In this document: one piece after another, positions 23,026 through 28,059 of the stretch | Layout of the letters: each line of letters starts with the position of its first letter | Position numbering within the stretch: position 1 is the first letter of the stretch | Source of the DNA: a virus | Reading direction: 5' to 3' (one strand) | Length of the DNA stretch: 31,076 nt | Virus record (IMG/VR): IMGVR_UViG_3300035664_000056 | Span: 1-31,076 of that record | Notes under the pieces: model-generated | The model's input: only the letters and a program-made list of their open reading frames with translations | Database searches by the model: none | Told to the model about the DNA's origin: nothing | Translations under genes and position numbers: made by a program

Positions 23026-23675
23026 TATGCAGCCTCCTTTACAGACTCTTTAGGTTCGTCAAATAAAAATTTTGGTTTAGTAATAATTGCATCATTAACA
23101 TTTTTTAATGGGCAAATAATACCAACACAATCAGACTCAACATCTACTAAAGCTGCTTTGTCACCATTTTGGCTTAAATATGCTTTCTTAAATTTAATGC
23201 CAGATATATACTCAGCAGCCTTATTAAAGTCATTAAGATATGTAAAGTCATAATTACCAGGTTCATTAGATACTGACTCTGGAAATACTCTTCTAAAGTC
23301 AGGGTACGTTGCCTGAATTGGTAATGTTTCTAATTTGACTGCATCACTAATAACATCAATTTTCTTAACTATTTTATCTTCAACAGTTAAAGTTATTAAA
23401 CCCACATCAACTCGTGGTTTAACTTTTAATAAAGATTCAATAGTTTCAATCGGAATAATAGCTCCAATAGTATCTCTACCATGTTGCGTTTCACGATTAT
23501 AGATAGCTGCACTTAATAGTCTATGACCATCAGTTGCAACAAAGATAGTGTTATATTTATTAAACTCAACATAAACACCATTAAGATAATGCCTTATATC
23601 TTTTTTACCTACAAAAAGTTTTAAAGCCTTTAAATGACCAAAAGTTACTACTACTTCATACTTAAATGTTTCCAT
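23025..23675 (-). CDS. Shortened beta sliding clamp (DnaN-like)
   Basis: I choose ATG 23675, 7 bases after AAAGGAG, instead of an upstream TTG. This gives 216 residues. RHYLNGVYVEF (28-38), VATDGHRLL (46-54) and YPDFRRVFP (124-132) match the order of the second and third domains of bacterial beta clamps, and CVGIICPL corresponds to the end of domain III. The first domain, about 120 residues in cellular DnaN, is missing. The protein may form a ring that holds a polymerase or other replication factors on DNA. It is the first gene of the operon behind the promoter at 23742-23769 and overlaps the next gene (TAATG). Confidence 0.82.
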   Translation of the reverse strand: METFKYEVVVTFGHLKALKLFVGKKDIRHYLNGVYVEFNKYNTIFVATDGHRLLSAAIYNRETQHGRDTIGAIIPIETIESLLKVKPRVDVGLITLTVEDKIVKKIDVISDAVKLETLPIQATYPDFRRVFPESVSNEPGNYDFTYLNDFNKAAEYISGIKFKKAYLSQNGDKAALVDVESDCVGIICPLKNVNDAIITKPKFLFDEPKESVKEAA

Positions 23676-23704
23676 GTTACTCTCCTTTAGCAAAATTTCT
23701 TGTT

Positions 23705-23734
23705 CGCCTGCAAGTGGATTGATAAATCGGCGAT
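23705..23734 (-). other. Possible stem-loop in the clamp leader
   Basis: On the minus strand the leader contains TCGCC then GATT, and further on AATC then GGCGA. These can pair as a nine-pair stem, with an 8-base bulge on one side and a TATC loop. It lies between the promoter and the ribosome site of the clamp gene. It could be a control or mRNA-stability element; it could also be chance. Confidence 0.3.
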
Positions 23735-23741
23735 ATGCAAA

Positions 23742-23769
23742 TCTTATATAATTGATATTTACATGTCAA
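23742..23769 (-). promoter_or_regulatory. Sigma70-like promoter of the clamp operon
   Basis: On the minus strand TTGACA (23764-23769) is followed after 16 bases by TAAGAT (23742-23747). The -35 box is perfect and the -10 box keeps the key T, A and T. It lies 67 bases upstream of the clamp start in an AT-rich gap with no gene. Its design is the same as the promoter at 27641-27668. Confidence 0.75.
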
Positions 23770-23812
23770 GCATTTTTTTCATTATTTTTAAATATTTTAT
23801 AAGTTATTGATT

Positions 23813-24187
23813 TTATACGTAATTATTAGATGACTGATACCAAGCATCTATATAGTCTTTTAATCCTTCTATCCCATTACCAAGAATAACAAGTTTATCC
23901 TGGGTAACCTTATAAAACTTATCTACCTCAGTACCAGTATCGTCACTATATCCATTTATAACTAACACAGTAAATTTATCTTGGTCTGCTAATGCTTTTA
24001 ACAGTATCTTTTGACCTAGAGATATATCCTCATCTTCACGCTTCCACTCTCCAATAAGAAAGTTTCCACGCCTTTCAAAAACCATGTCAATGTTAGATGG
24101 CATAGCTTTTGGATTTTCTAGTATTACACCTCTTAAAAAGCCAAAGTCTGTATGACTAGCATACGCATTACGCATAGCATTAGACAC
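23813..24187 (-). CDS. PD-(D/E)XK nuclease-fold protein
   Basis: The product (124 residues from GTG 24187; ATG 24175 gives 120) has PSNIDMVFERRGNFLIGEWK (30-49). Asp34, Glu47 and Lys49 form the D...ExK pattern of PD-(D/E)XK nucleases. GQKILLKALADQDKFTVLVI after it fits the next helix and strand. The N-terminus (SHTDFGFLRG) is of a type I remember from phage resolvase-like proteins. It might process recombination intermediates or act as a packaging or host-DNA nuclease. The GTG start overlaps the preceding small gene by 8 bases; neither start has a clear ribosome site. It is the last gene of the long minus-strand run, ending 44 bases before the -35 box of the clamp promoter. Confidence 0.72.
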   Translation of the reverse strand: MSNAMRNAYASHTDFGFLRGVILENPKAMPSNIDMVFERRGNFLIGEWKREDEDISLGQKILLKALADQDKFTVLVINGYSDDTGTEVDKFYKVTQDKLVILGNGIEGLKDYIDAWYQSSNNYV

Positions 24188-24332
24188 AGATTACAGTGCC
24201 ATTATAGACCTGACAGACGGTTACAGACCCATCAGGTGCTAGTATAGTAGTAGTTTGCCCTATAGCATTTTCTGTTCCCCAAATAGCTAGTGCAGCTAAA
24301 ACAGTAATAAATATCCAATAGATTTTACTCAT
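24180..24332 (-). CDS. Small secreted protein with two cysteines
   Basis: The 50-codon gene begins inside the end of the DUF3310 gene (8-base overlap). The product starts with a signal-peptide-like stretch (MSKIYWIFITVLAALAIWG), cut probably near NAIGQ. A mature part of about 25 residues with TTTILAPDGSVTVCQ and a final VICV follows. The two Cys could form a disulfide in the periplasm. I recall similar 'QTTT-APDGS-CQ-GTVIC' peptides in other phages without known function. A role in envelope change or superinfection exclusion is a guess. Confidence 0.7.
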   Translation of the reverse strand: MSKIYWIFITVLAALAIWGTENAIGQTTTILAPDGSVTVCQVYNGTVICV

Positions 24333-24603
24333 CATCAAACCTCTGAAGTTGAGCTTCTAATTCCGGTGGAATATAATCTGCATCATCATCTTGTGTAGCC
24401 TCTAATAACTTGTTCTTATACCAATCAGACTTTTGTAAATCTTGTTGTGGATTATCTTTAAATGGATAGCGTAAGTCATACTTTAACTTACATCCTTTTA
24501 GATACCCAATGTACTCTTCTTTAGTCAAACGACTTTTAATTACATCTATTGCTTCTATGCCTCCCACCAAGTAATGCGGTGGTCTATTCACTAAATCAAC
24601 CAT
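24325..24603 (-). CDS. DUF3310 protein (T7 gp1.7-related)
   Basis: The 92-residue product has VNRPPHYLVGGIEAIDVIKS, then LTKEEYIGYLKGCKLKYDLRY and DLQKSDWYKNKLLEA. The PPHY, ID-I and YLKG-KY-RY motifs define DUF3310, which includes the nucleotide kinase-like gp1.7 of T7. Such proteins probably adjust nucleotide pools during phage DNA synthesis, though activity varies. AAGGGGAT stands 5 bases before the start, inside the end of the small membrane gene before it. It shares the early operon with recombination genes. Confidence 0.85.
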   Translation of the reverse strand: MVDLVNRPPHYLVGGIEAIDVIKSRLTKEEYIGYLKGCKLKYDLRYPFKDNPQQDLQKSDWYKNKLLEATQDDDADYIPPELEAQLQRFDDE

Positions 24604-24606
24604 TCT

Positions 24607-24723
24607 TTATCCCCTTAGAAAAAATAAATCAATTAACTGATAACAACCATAAAAAAACCAACCTATACCACCAACAATCAACAGCCATACTATTACATCT
24701 AATATCTTTTCTGCTCTTGCCAT
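24607..24723 (-). CDS. 38-residue membrane peptide
   Basis: The ATG at 24723 follows GGAG by 9 bases and lies inside the end of the winged-helix gene. The peptide starts ARAEKILDVIVWLLIVGG, continues through IGWFFYGCY and ends near FFLRG: one membrane helix with a charged start. It stops 3 bases before the DUF3310 start and carries that gene's ribosome site at its end. It may be a membrane effector; no family is known to me. Confidence 0.65.
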   Translation of the reverse strand: MARAEKILDVIVWLLIVGGIGWFFYGCYQLIDLFFLRG

Positions 24724-24962
24724 CTGCCATACTCCCTTCCTACAGTTACAGATACATATTTTCTATTCTTAAATCTTTTATCTAATTCATTGCTATAAGT
24801 CCATTTAGGCAAAATCAAATATCCTTGACTTTCCAAGTATTTCAATCGTGTTCTAGCAATGACGCATTCTTGCACAATTTCTTTAATGCTGCAACCAGGA
24901 TGTTCAGCAACATAGTTTATAACAAACTTTGCTTGTCTTTGGTCATCTAGTTTAGTGTACAT
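24699..24962 (-). CDS. Winged-helix DNA-binding protein
   Basis: The 87-residue product shows AKFVINYVAEHPGCSIKEIV, then ARTRLKYLESQGYLI and a strand (KYVSVTV), the order of a winged helix-turn-helix with recognition helix and wing. It could be a phage transcription regulator of the early operons. The last residues (YGRWQEQKRY) are basic. Genes on both sides overlap it. A related-looking winged-helix gene begins at 30906 on the other strand. The target site is unknown. Confidence 0.75.
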   Translation of the reverse strand: MYTKLDDQRQAKFVINYVAEHPGCSIKEIVQECVIARTRLKYLESQGYLILPKWTYSNELDKRFKNRKYVSVTVGREYGRWQEQKRY

Positions 24963-25101
24963 CTTTTACTCCATGCAGTTGTTCTATAATTCTAACAAAT
25001 TGTATCATTCTTTCTAAAGTCATTGGCTCATATCTTGTTGGAAATACTTTACTATAAGCCTTCATTATCTCTTCTTGCGTAAGTGGTTTAGAGTCCACCA
25101 T
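24952..25101 (-). CDS. Small early phage protein
   Basis: This 49-codon gene lies between the 78-residue gene and the winged-helix gene and overlaps both (14 and 11 bases). GAGGCAC stands just before the ATG. The product has SKPLTQEEIMKAYSKVF and ends FVRIIEQLHGVKD. The opening LTxEEI and the closing F-R-IE-HG pattern recur in small prophage proteins as I remember them, without known function. It is probably all helical. Confidence 0.65.
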   Translation of the reverse strand: MVDSKPLTQEEIMKAYSKVFPTRYEPMTLERMIQFVRIIEQLHGVKDVH

Positions 25102-25324
25102 GTGCCTCCGTTAGTTTCTTACTATCGTATCTTGATAATCCTTTATATTCCTCTACAGGCTCACCAAGAAATAATGGTGTTATCTTAATATGATGCGTTG
25201 TGTTCTTTAAGTCGTTTAAATACGACAATTGATTAGGGTGAAATGACCATAAATAAGATTTCTTTAAGTCACCAGACCTAACATCAAACTCCTCATAAAG
25301 CCATGCTACAGGTTCTTTTTTCAT
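25088..25324 (-). CDS. Small phage protein with EPVAWLY motif
   Basis: The 78-residue product starts KKEPVAWLYEEFDVRSG, with HPNQLSYLND and KITPLFLGEP later. Many small phage proteins begin with EPVAW and end a beta unit with TPLY or TPLF, as here; their function is not known. The start overlaps the previous stop as TGATG, and the end overlaps the next small gene by 14 bases. Expression in the early operon is likely. Confidence 0.7.
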   Translation of the reverse strand: MKKEPVAWLYEEFDVRSGDLKKSYLWSFHPNQLSYLNDLKNTTHHIKITPLFLGEPVEEYKGLSRYDSKKLTEAHGGL

Positions 25325-25701
25325 CAGTAAAATGTAAGCCTTCCTATTTTAGTTTTTTTGTGTTTGCCGTACCATTTAGCTTTTGACGGCATAGAGTCGT
25401 CATGGAAGTAAATAGCATCTGCAATTGGATTTGCAAATTTATGAAAAACAATTGTATCAAGTACCAAAAGTTTAGTCTCCAAATACGTCTTTTCATTAAC
25501 TGGCTCGTGAGTAGGGTCTGTAACCCCAATAAACTGCCCATGAGAATAAACGACACCACATACAGAATGACCCCAACGACCAGAGTGAAGGCGATTACGG
25601 ATAACATTAACAATAGCAATACGTTCATTTTTTGTTGACCCCTCGTGATATGCTGCACTAGCGTAGCATACTATATCCATTTCTAAAGACTGTATATCCA
25701 T
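25324..25701 (-). CDS. SleB/CwlJ-like cell wall hydrolase
   Basis: The 125-residue product has ASAAYHEGSTKNERIAIVNV (15-34), with Glu20 as the likely catalytic acid, followed by IRNRLHSG and VCGVVYSHGQFIGV (47-60), the standard order of the SleB/CwlJ (hydrolase_2) lytic fold. The family cuts peptidoglycan. There is no signal peptide. AAAGG lies 6 bases before the ATG. It is odd that a wall enzyme is coded on the minus strand in the early block, far from the holin. It could be the endolysin proper, or help at DNA entry or septum control. Confidence 0.85.
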   Translation of the reverse strand: MDIQSLEMDIVCYASAAYHEGSTKNERIAIVNVIRNRLHSGRWGHSVCGVVYSHGQFIGVTDPTHEPVNEKTYLETKLLVLDTIVFHKFANPIADAIYFHDDSMPSKAKWYGKHKKTKIGRLTFY

Positions 25702-25725
25702 TATAGACCTTTCATGGTTTTCTTG

Positions 25726-25754
25726 TGTCTAGTAAATCCACATAAGCGTATAAT
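25726..25754 (+). promoter_or_regulatory. Candidate promoter of the pqqA-like gene
   Basis: A perfect TATAAT (25749-25754) lies 34 bases before the start codon. At 17 bases upstream the -35 position reads TGTCTA, a poor match; TTGTGT at 25723 is better but 20 bases away. The gene is isolated on its strand, so it needs its own promoter. The -10 box is good and the -35 weak. Confidence 0.45.
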
Positions 25755-25787
25755 TCTACTATAAATCTAGAAGAAAGGAGAACTGCC

Positions 25788-25859
25788 ATGTGGACAACAC
25801 CATCAGCAACTGAAATGCGTTTTGGATTTGAAGTAACAATGTACGTAATGAATAAATAG
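25788..25859 (+). CDS. pqqA: PqqA-like PQQ precursor peptide
   Basis: AAAGGAG (25774-25780) lies 7 bases before ATG, an ideal ribosome site. The 23-residue peptide begins MWTTP, has MRFGFEVTMY in the middle and ends in Asn-Lys. Glu15 and Tyr19 form the E-x-x-x-Y pair that PqqE joins and from which PQQ is made; the GFEVTMY block and the Trp2/Pro5 start are the typical PqqA pattern of gamma- and betaproteobacteria. No pqqB-E or dehydrogenase gene is in the window, so the peptide would have to enter the host's own PQQ pathway, which serves methanol and other alcohol dehydrogenases. The gene is alone on the + strand inside a minus-strand block, as expected for an added 'moron' gene. Similarity is from memory; a chance match of this quality with a perfect ribosome site is unlikely. 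Confidence 0.88.
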   Translation: MWTTPSATEMRFGFEVTMYVMNK

Positions 25860-25875
25860 TGTGTATAGTGTGTAT

Positions 25876-25903
25876 GGGGATGCTCCTAGAAAGGAACATC
25901 CTC
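25876..25903. terminator. Hairpin between pqqA-like gene and ssb
   Basis: GGGGATGCTCC (25876-25886) and GGAACATCCTC (25893-25903) pair with one mismatch and one G-T pair around TAGAAA. The gap lies between two converging genes and the hairpin includes the end of the SSB-like gene. There is no T-run on either side, so it may only slow transcription or protect mRNA ends. Just before it a 9-base unit (TAGTGTGTA) is doubled at 25857-25874. Confidence 0.4.
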
Positions 25904-26122
25904 ATCTGCACCTTCAACAGCAGGTTTAAGTCTTTCATCAGTTGCAACCATTGCTACAGCACCACTAATAAACTTACCATTAGCACCTTCTCTTACCCAA
26001 CCCGATAATGTAAATTCAATACCATCTACATTTAACTTGCCTCGGTAGTCTGGTCGTTTAGGATTATCACCTTTGTCATTCTTGTTTAATGTAAATGTGT
26101 TCGTGTTATCGTACTCAGCCAT
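25886..26122 (-). CDS. Small SSB-like protein
   Basis: The 78-residue product contains DYRGKLNVDGIEFTLSGWVR, a strand pattern like an OB-fold, and ends GADEDVPF. An acidic tail closing in Pro-Phe is the signature tip of single-strand DNA-binding proteins, which docks partner proteins. The length is under half of a cellular SSB. AAGGAG precedes the ATG by 6 bases. It belongs to the operon with the YqaJ exonuclease and DUF1071 annealing protein, so it probably covers single strands made by the exonuclease. Confidence 0.75.
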   Translation of the reverse strand: MAEYDNTNTFTLNKNDKGDNPKRPDYRGKLNVDGIEFTLSGWVREGANGKFISGAVAMVATDERLKPAVEGADEDVPF

Positions 26123-26125
26123 ATA

Positions 26126-26275
26126 TTACTCCTTAGTTTCTTCTGGTTTAGTTTTAAGTTGTTCTTGCCCTTGCCCTTGTATCTTTGGTATTAATTGATT
26201 TACAGAATCAAATGGTAATTTTGATAATGCTAACAATACCAAGTTTACTTCTTCTACAGTTAATTCTAATTGCAT
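26126..26275 (-). CDS. Small conserved early phage protein
   Basis: The 49-codon gene fits between the exonuclease and SSB-like genes; its end carries the ribosome site of the latter. The product has LELTVEEVNLVLLALSKLPF followed by DSVNQLIPKIQ and a Gln/Lys/Glu tail. The pattern TVEEVN-L-AL-KLP-LI-KI is one I recall in small phage and prophage proteins, without known function. It is probably a two-helix protein that binds another replication or recombination protein. Confidence 0.7.
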   Translation of the reverse strand: MQLELTVEEVNLVLLALSKLPFDSVNQLIPKIQGQGQEQLKTKPEETKE

Positions 26276-26277
26276 AC

Positions 26278-26901
26278 TTACTCCTTCAGTTTTAAAATTG
26301 TTTGGTCTACTTCATCTAAAAACTTAATAACCTCAGCTTCTAGGCTTGCTATTGTATCATTACATCTGTCAACCCTTGCTACAAATAACTGTAGTTCTTC
26401 AGGGAAGTTAGGATTATAGCTTACAAAGTCTACCCACTTAGCACCGGTGCAAGCTAACTGCCATTGCATTTGTGGAATGTATTTACTAGGAACTGACTTG
26501 CTCATAAGCGTATTAGTATGGGTTGTTTCTATAGGGCATTTAATCTCTATAAGACCTGCATACTTACCCTCTTCTTCTGCATTTACAGCTCCGTCTGGGC
26601 TAGCACCACTATTCTTAATAACAGGATGGTCAAAGAAACCTACTTCTGTTACAGATACTACTTTAGATTGCATATAAAGCTCTCTAGCAACACTTTCTCT
26701 TTCAATACCATCTAGCATAGCTTGATTAACAAAGCTATCTCCTTTCTTACCTGTAAGACGTTCTGATACAAGTTGGATAAGGTAGTTTTGACGAGATGTA
26801 GATACGCCTGTTTTAGTCTTGGCGATAACATCCGATATTCTGGATGCTGTCACCTTGCCTAGACGTTGCTGAAACCACTCATCTGTGCGTTGTTCTATCA
26901 T
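26278..26901 (-). CDS. YqaJ/lambda-type 5'-3' exonuclease
   Basis: The 207-residue product begins IEQRTDEWFQQRLGKVTASR, the standard YqaJ opening. It has GASPDGAV (99-106) with Asp103 and LIEIKCP (117-123) with Glu119 and Lys121, the metal-binding D...ExK set of lambda exonuclease. It probably degrades one strand from DNA ends so that the DUF1071 protein can anneal the other. Start and stop overlap neighbours (4 bases upstream). Length is normal for phage YqaJ proteins. Confidence 0.92.
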   Translation of the reverse strand: MIEQRTDEWFQQRLGKVTASRISDVIAKTKTGVSTSRQNYLIQLVSERLTGKKGDSFVNQAMLDGIERESVARELYMQSKVVSVTEVGFFDHPVIKNSGASPDGAVNAEEEGKYAGLIEIKCPIETTHTNTLMSKSVPSKYIPQMQWQLACTGAKWVDFVSYNPNFPEELQLFVARVDRCNDTIASLEAEVIKFLDEVDQTILKLKE

Positions 26902-27299
26902 AGGAAATCCTTGCTAGATACTGCCTTTAGAGTTGGTTGTTCTGACTCTGGAATATCCTCACCGCTATAGATGTAAAGACCAATACCATGTAACGCAATA
27001 GCTTTAGCTAAACAACGCTGCATAGCTGTATTAACTGCCATAGCGTCAGGGTTAGGTATTGCTTGGTTTCTAAAGTTAAGCACAGGTAATTGTGCAGTCA
27101 TAGACTTACCAAACGCATGGACTGTGCAGAATACCATAAGTGTTTCACCAAACTGTTTAGGTTCACCATATCCCCATGAAGCTGTTGGGTCTTGCTGTAG
27201 AAGAGTGTCTACAGCCCAAGCCCATGATAGATATGATAGACCATTCTTTTTTTCAATGTGGTCTGATACATTAATTTTTCGTAGTTCGTTATAGTTCAT
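26898..27299 (-). CDS. DUF1071 single-strand annealing protein (Sak3-like)
   Basis: I choose ATG 27299, with AGGAGAG just before it; the longer frame from 27374 adds a Gln-rich stretch that overlaps another gene. From this start the product (133 residues) reads NYNELRKINVSDHIEKKNGL, then SYLSWAWAVDTLL, GETLMVFCTVHAFGKSM, AVNTAMQRCLAKAIALHGIG and LYIYSGEDIP. This is the DUF1071 pattern, a Rad52-like phage annealing protein. With the YqaJ exonuclease next door it forms the two-component recombination system. The role is well supported by family and partner. Confidence 0.85.
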   Translation of the reverse strand: MNYNELRKINVSDHIEKKNGLSYLSWAWAVDTLLQQDPTASWGYGEPKQFGETLMVFCTVHAFGKSMTAQLPVLNFRNQAIPNPDAMAVNTAMQRCLAKAIALHGIGLYIYSGEDIPESEQPTLKAVSSKDFL

Positions 27300-27456
27300 C
27301 TTTCTCTCCTGTTGTTGTAATTCTTGTTGGTGCTGTTCCATCATCACCTGGTCGTAATGTTGTTGTTGTGACATTTTGTTCTCTCTCCCATTTATCGTTA
27401 TCTAATTTAAGTTCGTCATTCAATCGTTTAAGAATATCTGCTATATGTTCTAACAT
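27289..27456 (-). CDS. Small helical early protein
   Basis: ATG 27456 follows GGAG by 7 bases and is preferred over ATG 27468 or earlier starts. The 55-residue product begins LEHIADILKRLNDELKLDN, an amphipathic helix, then has a Thr-rich flexible end. Its tail contains the ribosome site of the DUF1071 gene, and the two genes overlap by 11 bases. No function is known. Confidence 0.6.
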   Translation of the reverse strand: MLEHIADILKRLNDELKLDNDKWEREQNVTTTTLRPGDDGTAPTRITTTGEKDEL

Positions 27457-27518
27457 ATAATTCTCCATGTGAAGTATGCTATAAAAATTATCATAAAGCA
27501 AATAATATATTTACTCAT
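27450..27518 (-). CDS. 22-residue membrane peptide
   Basis: The ATG overlaps the stop of the gene before it (ATGA) and its own stop overlaps the next start. The peptide is one hydrophobic helix (KYIICFMIIFIAYFTWRI). Overlaps on both sides suggest coupled translation rather than chance, though such a short frame cannot be proven from sequence. Confidence 0.5.
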   Translation of the reverse strand: MSKYIICFMIIFIAYFTWRIIC

Positions 27519-27610
27519 ATTGCACCTGCTAACTTACCCATGATTTGTAAGCAAAGCCATACATAAGCCCAAAATGCTACTGCTACTACTATCATTGTTT
27601 TTACACTCAT
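27515..27610 (-). CDS. 31-residue membrane peptide, first gene of early operon
   Basis: AGGAGAG lies 5 bases before the ATG, one of the best ribosome sites in the window. The peptide has one membrane helix (KTMIVVAVAFWAYVWLCLQI) and a short polar end. It is the first gene after the promoter at 27641-27668, so it is probably made early and in quantity. Its role may be at the host membrane; the family is unknown. Confidence 0.65.
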   Translation of the reverse strand: MSVKTMIVVAVAFWAYVWLCLQIMGKLAGAI

Positions 27611-27640
27611 GTTTCTCTCCTAGTTAAAATTACAATAGTT

Positions 27641-27668
27641 ATCTTAATGACCTAAAATAACTTGTCAA
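27641..27668 (-). promoter_or_regulatory. Sigma70-like promoter of the right early operon
   Basis: On the minus strand TTGACA (27663-27668) and TAAGAT (27641-27646) are spaced by 16 bases. It lies 31 bases before the first gene (start at 27610). The -35 box lies inside an 11-base palindrome, ACTTGTCAAGT (27660-27670), which might bind a repressor. The design equals the clamp promoter. Confidence 0.75.
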
Positions 27669-27710
27669 GTATTTTCTATAAAAAAAATAGTTTGCATATA
27701 GAATTTACCT

Positions 27711-27905
27711 ATGTTAGTGTTTTACTCCATGGAGATATTGCGTTACATTATATTAGATGAATTTGACGGAAAACCGCTAAGAGCCTTTAGTAACAAGGCA
27801 TCGGCTCTATGGTTTTTAGAGTCAAGACCTAGTTGTAAGCTCCATATTTTGCCTAAAGCAAAAGTTGTGCCAATGTCAGAACTTTATGAAGAATGTTTAT
27901 TTTAA
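27711..27905 (+). CDS. Small conserved phage protein, first gene of + replication run
   Basis: The 64-residue product contains LRYIILDEFDGKPLRAFSNK, then ALWFLESRPSCKLHILPKAK. I recall related phage proteins with GKPLR-F, A-WF and C-L-VLPKA, with no known function. ATG 27711 and ATG 27729 are both possible and neither has a ribosome site. The first lies right where a transcript from the TAGAAT box at 27699-27704 would begin. The end is 10 bases before the next gene. Confidence 0.65.
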   Translation: MLVFYSMEILRYIILDEFDGKPLRAFSNKASALWFLESRPSCKLHILPKAKVVPMSELYEECLF

Positions 27906-27915
27906 GGAGAGTATT

Positions 27916-28059
27916 ATGAGTGAAAAAGAAGTTTTATATTATATACAAGGGTTTTTAAGAGGTATAAGCCATGATGATTCATTATTAAATTCAGAAATAT
28001 TATTTAACTGGGATGAGATGATTGACAAGGCTTTATACGGAGATGATGATGCGAATTAA
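27916..28059 (+). CDS. Small acidic protein, unknown
   Basis: AAGGAGAG lies 5 bases before ATG 27916, so I choose this over an upstream Met at 27865. The 47-residue product starts SEKEVLYYIQGFLRGISHDD and ends with an acidic DKALYGDDDAN. It is probably helical, with no known family. The ribosome site of the next gene is inside its end. Confidence 0.65.
   Translation: MSEKEVLYYIQGFLRGISHDDSLLNSEILFNWDEMIDKALYGDDDAN

Noticed and set aside
23676-23693. Earlier TTG start for the clamp gene
   Set aside because: It would place the ribosome site AAAGGAG inside the coding part; ATG 23675 has ideal spacing.
25344-25658. 104-residue minus-strand frame within the SleB-like gene
   Set aside because: It overlaps the SleB-like gene in another frame, is full of Leu and Met from shifted codons, and has no ribosome site.
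27300-27374. 25 extra residues at the start of the DUF1071 protein
   Set aside because: This stretch is Gln-rich and overlaps the preceding gene in another frame, and the DUF1071 pattern begins just after ATG 27299, which has its own AGGAG.
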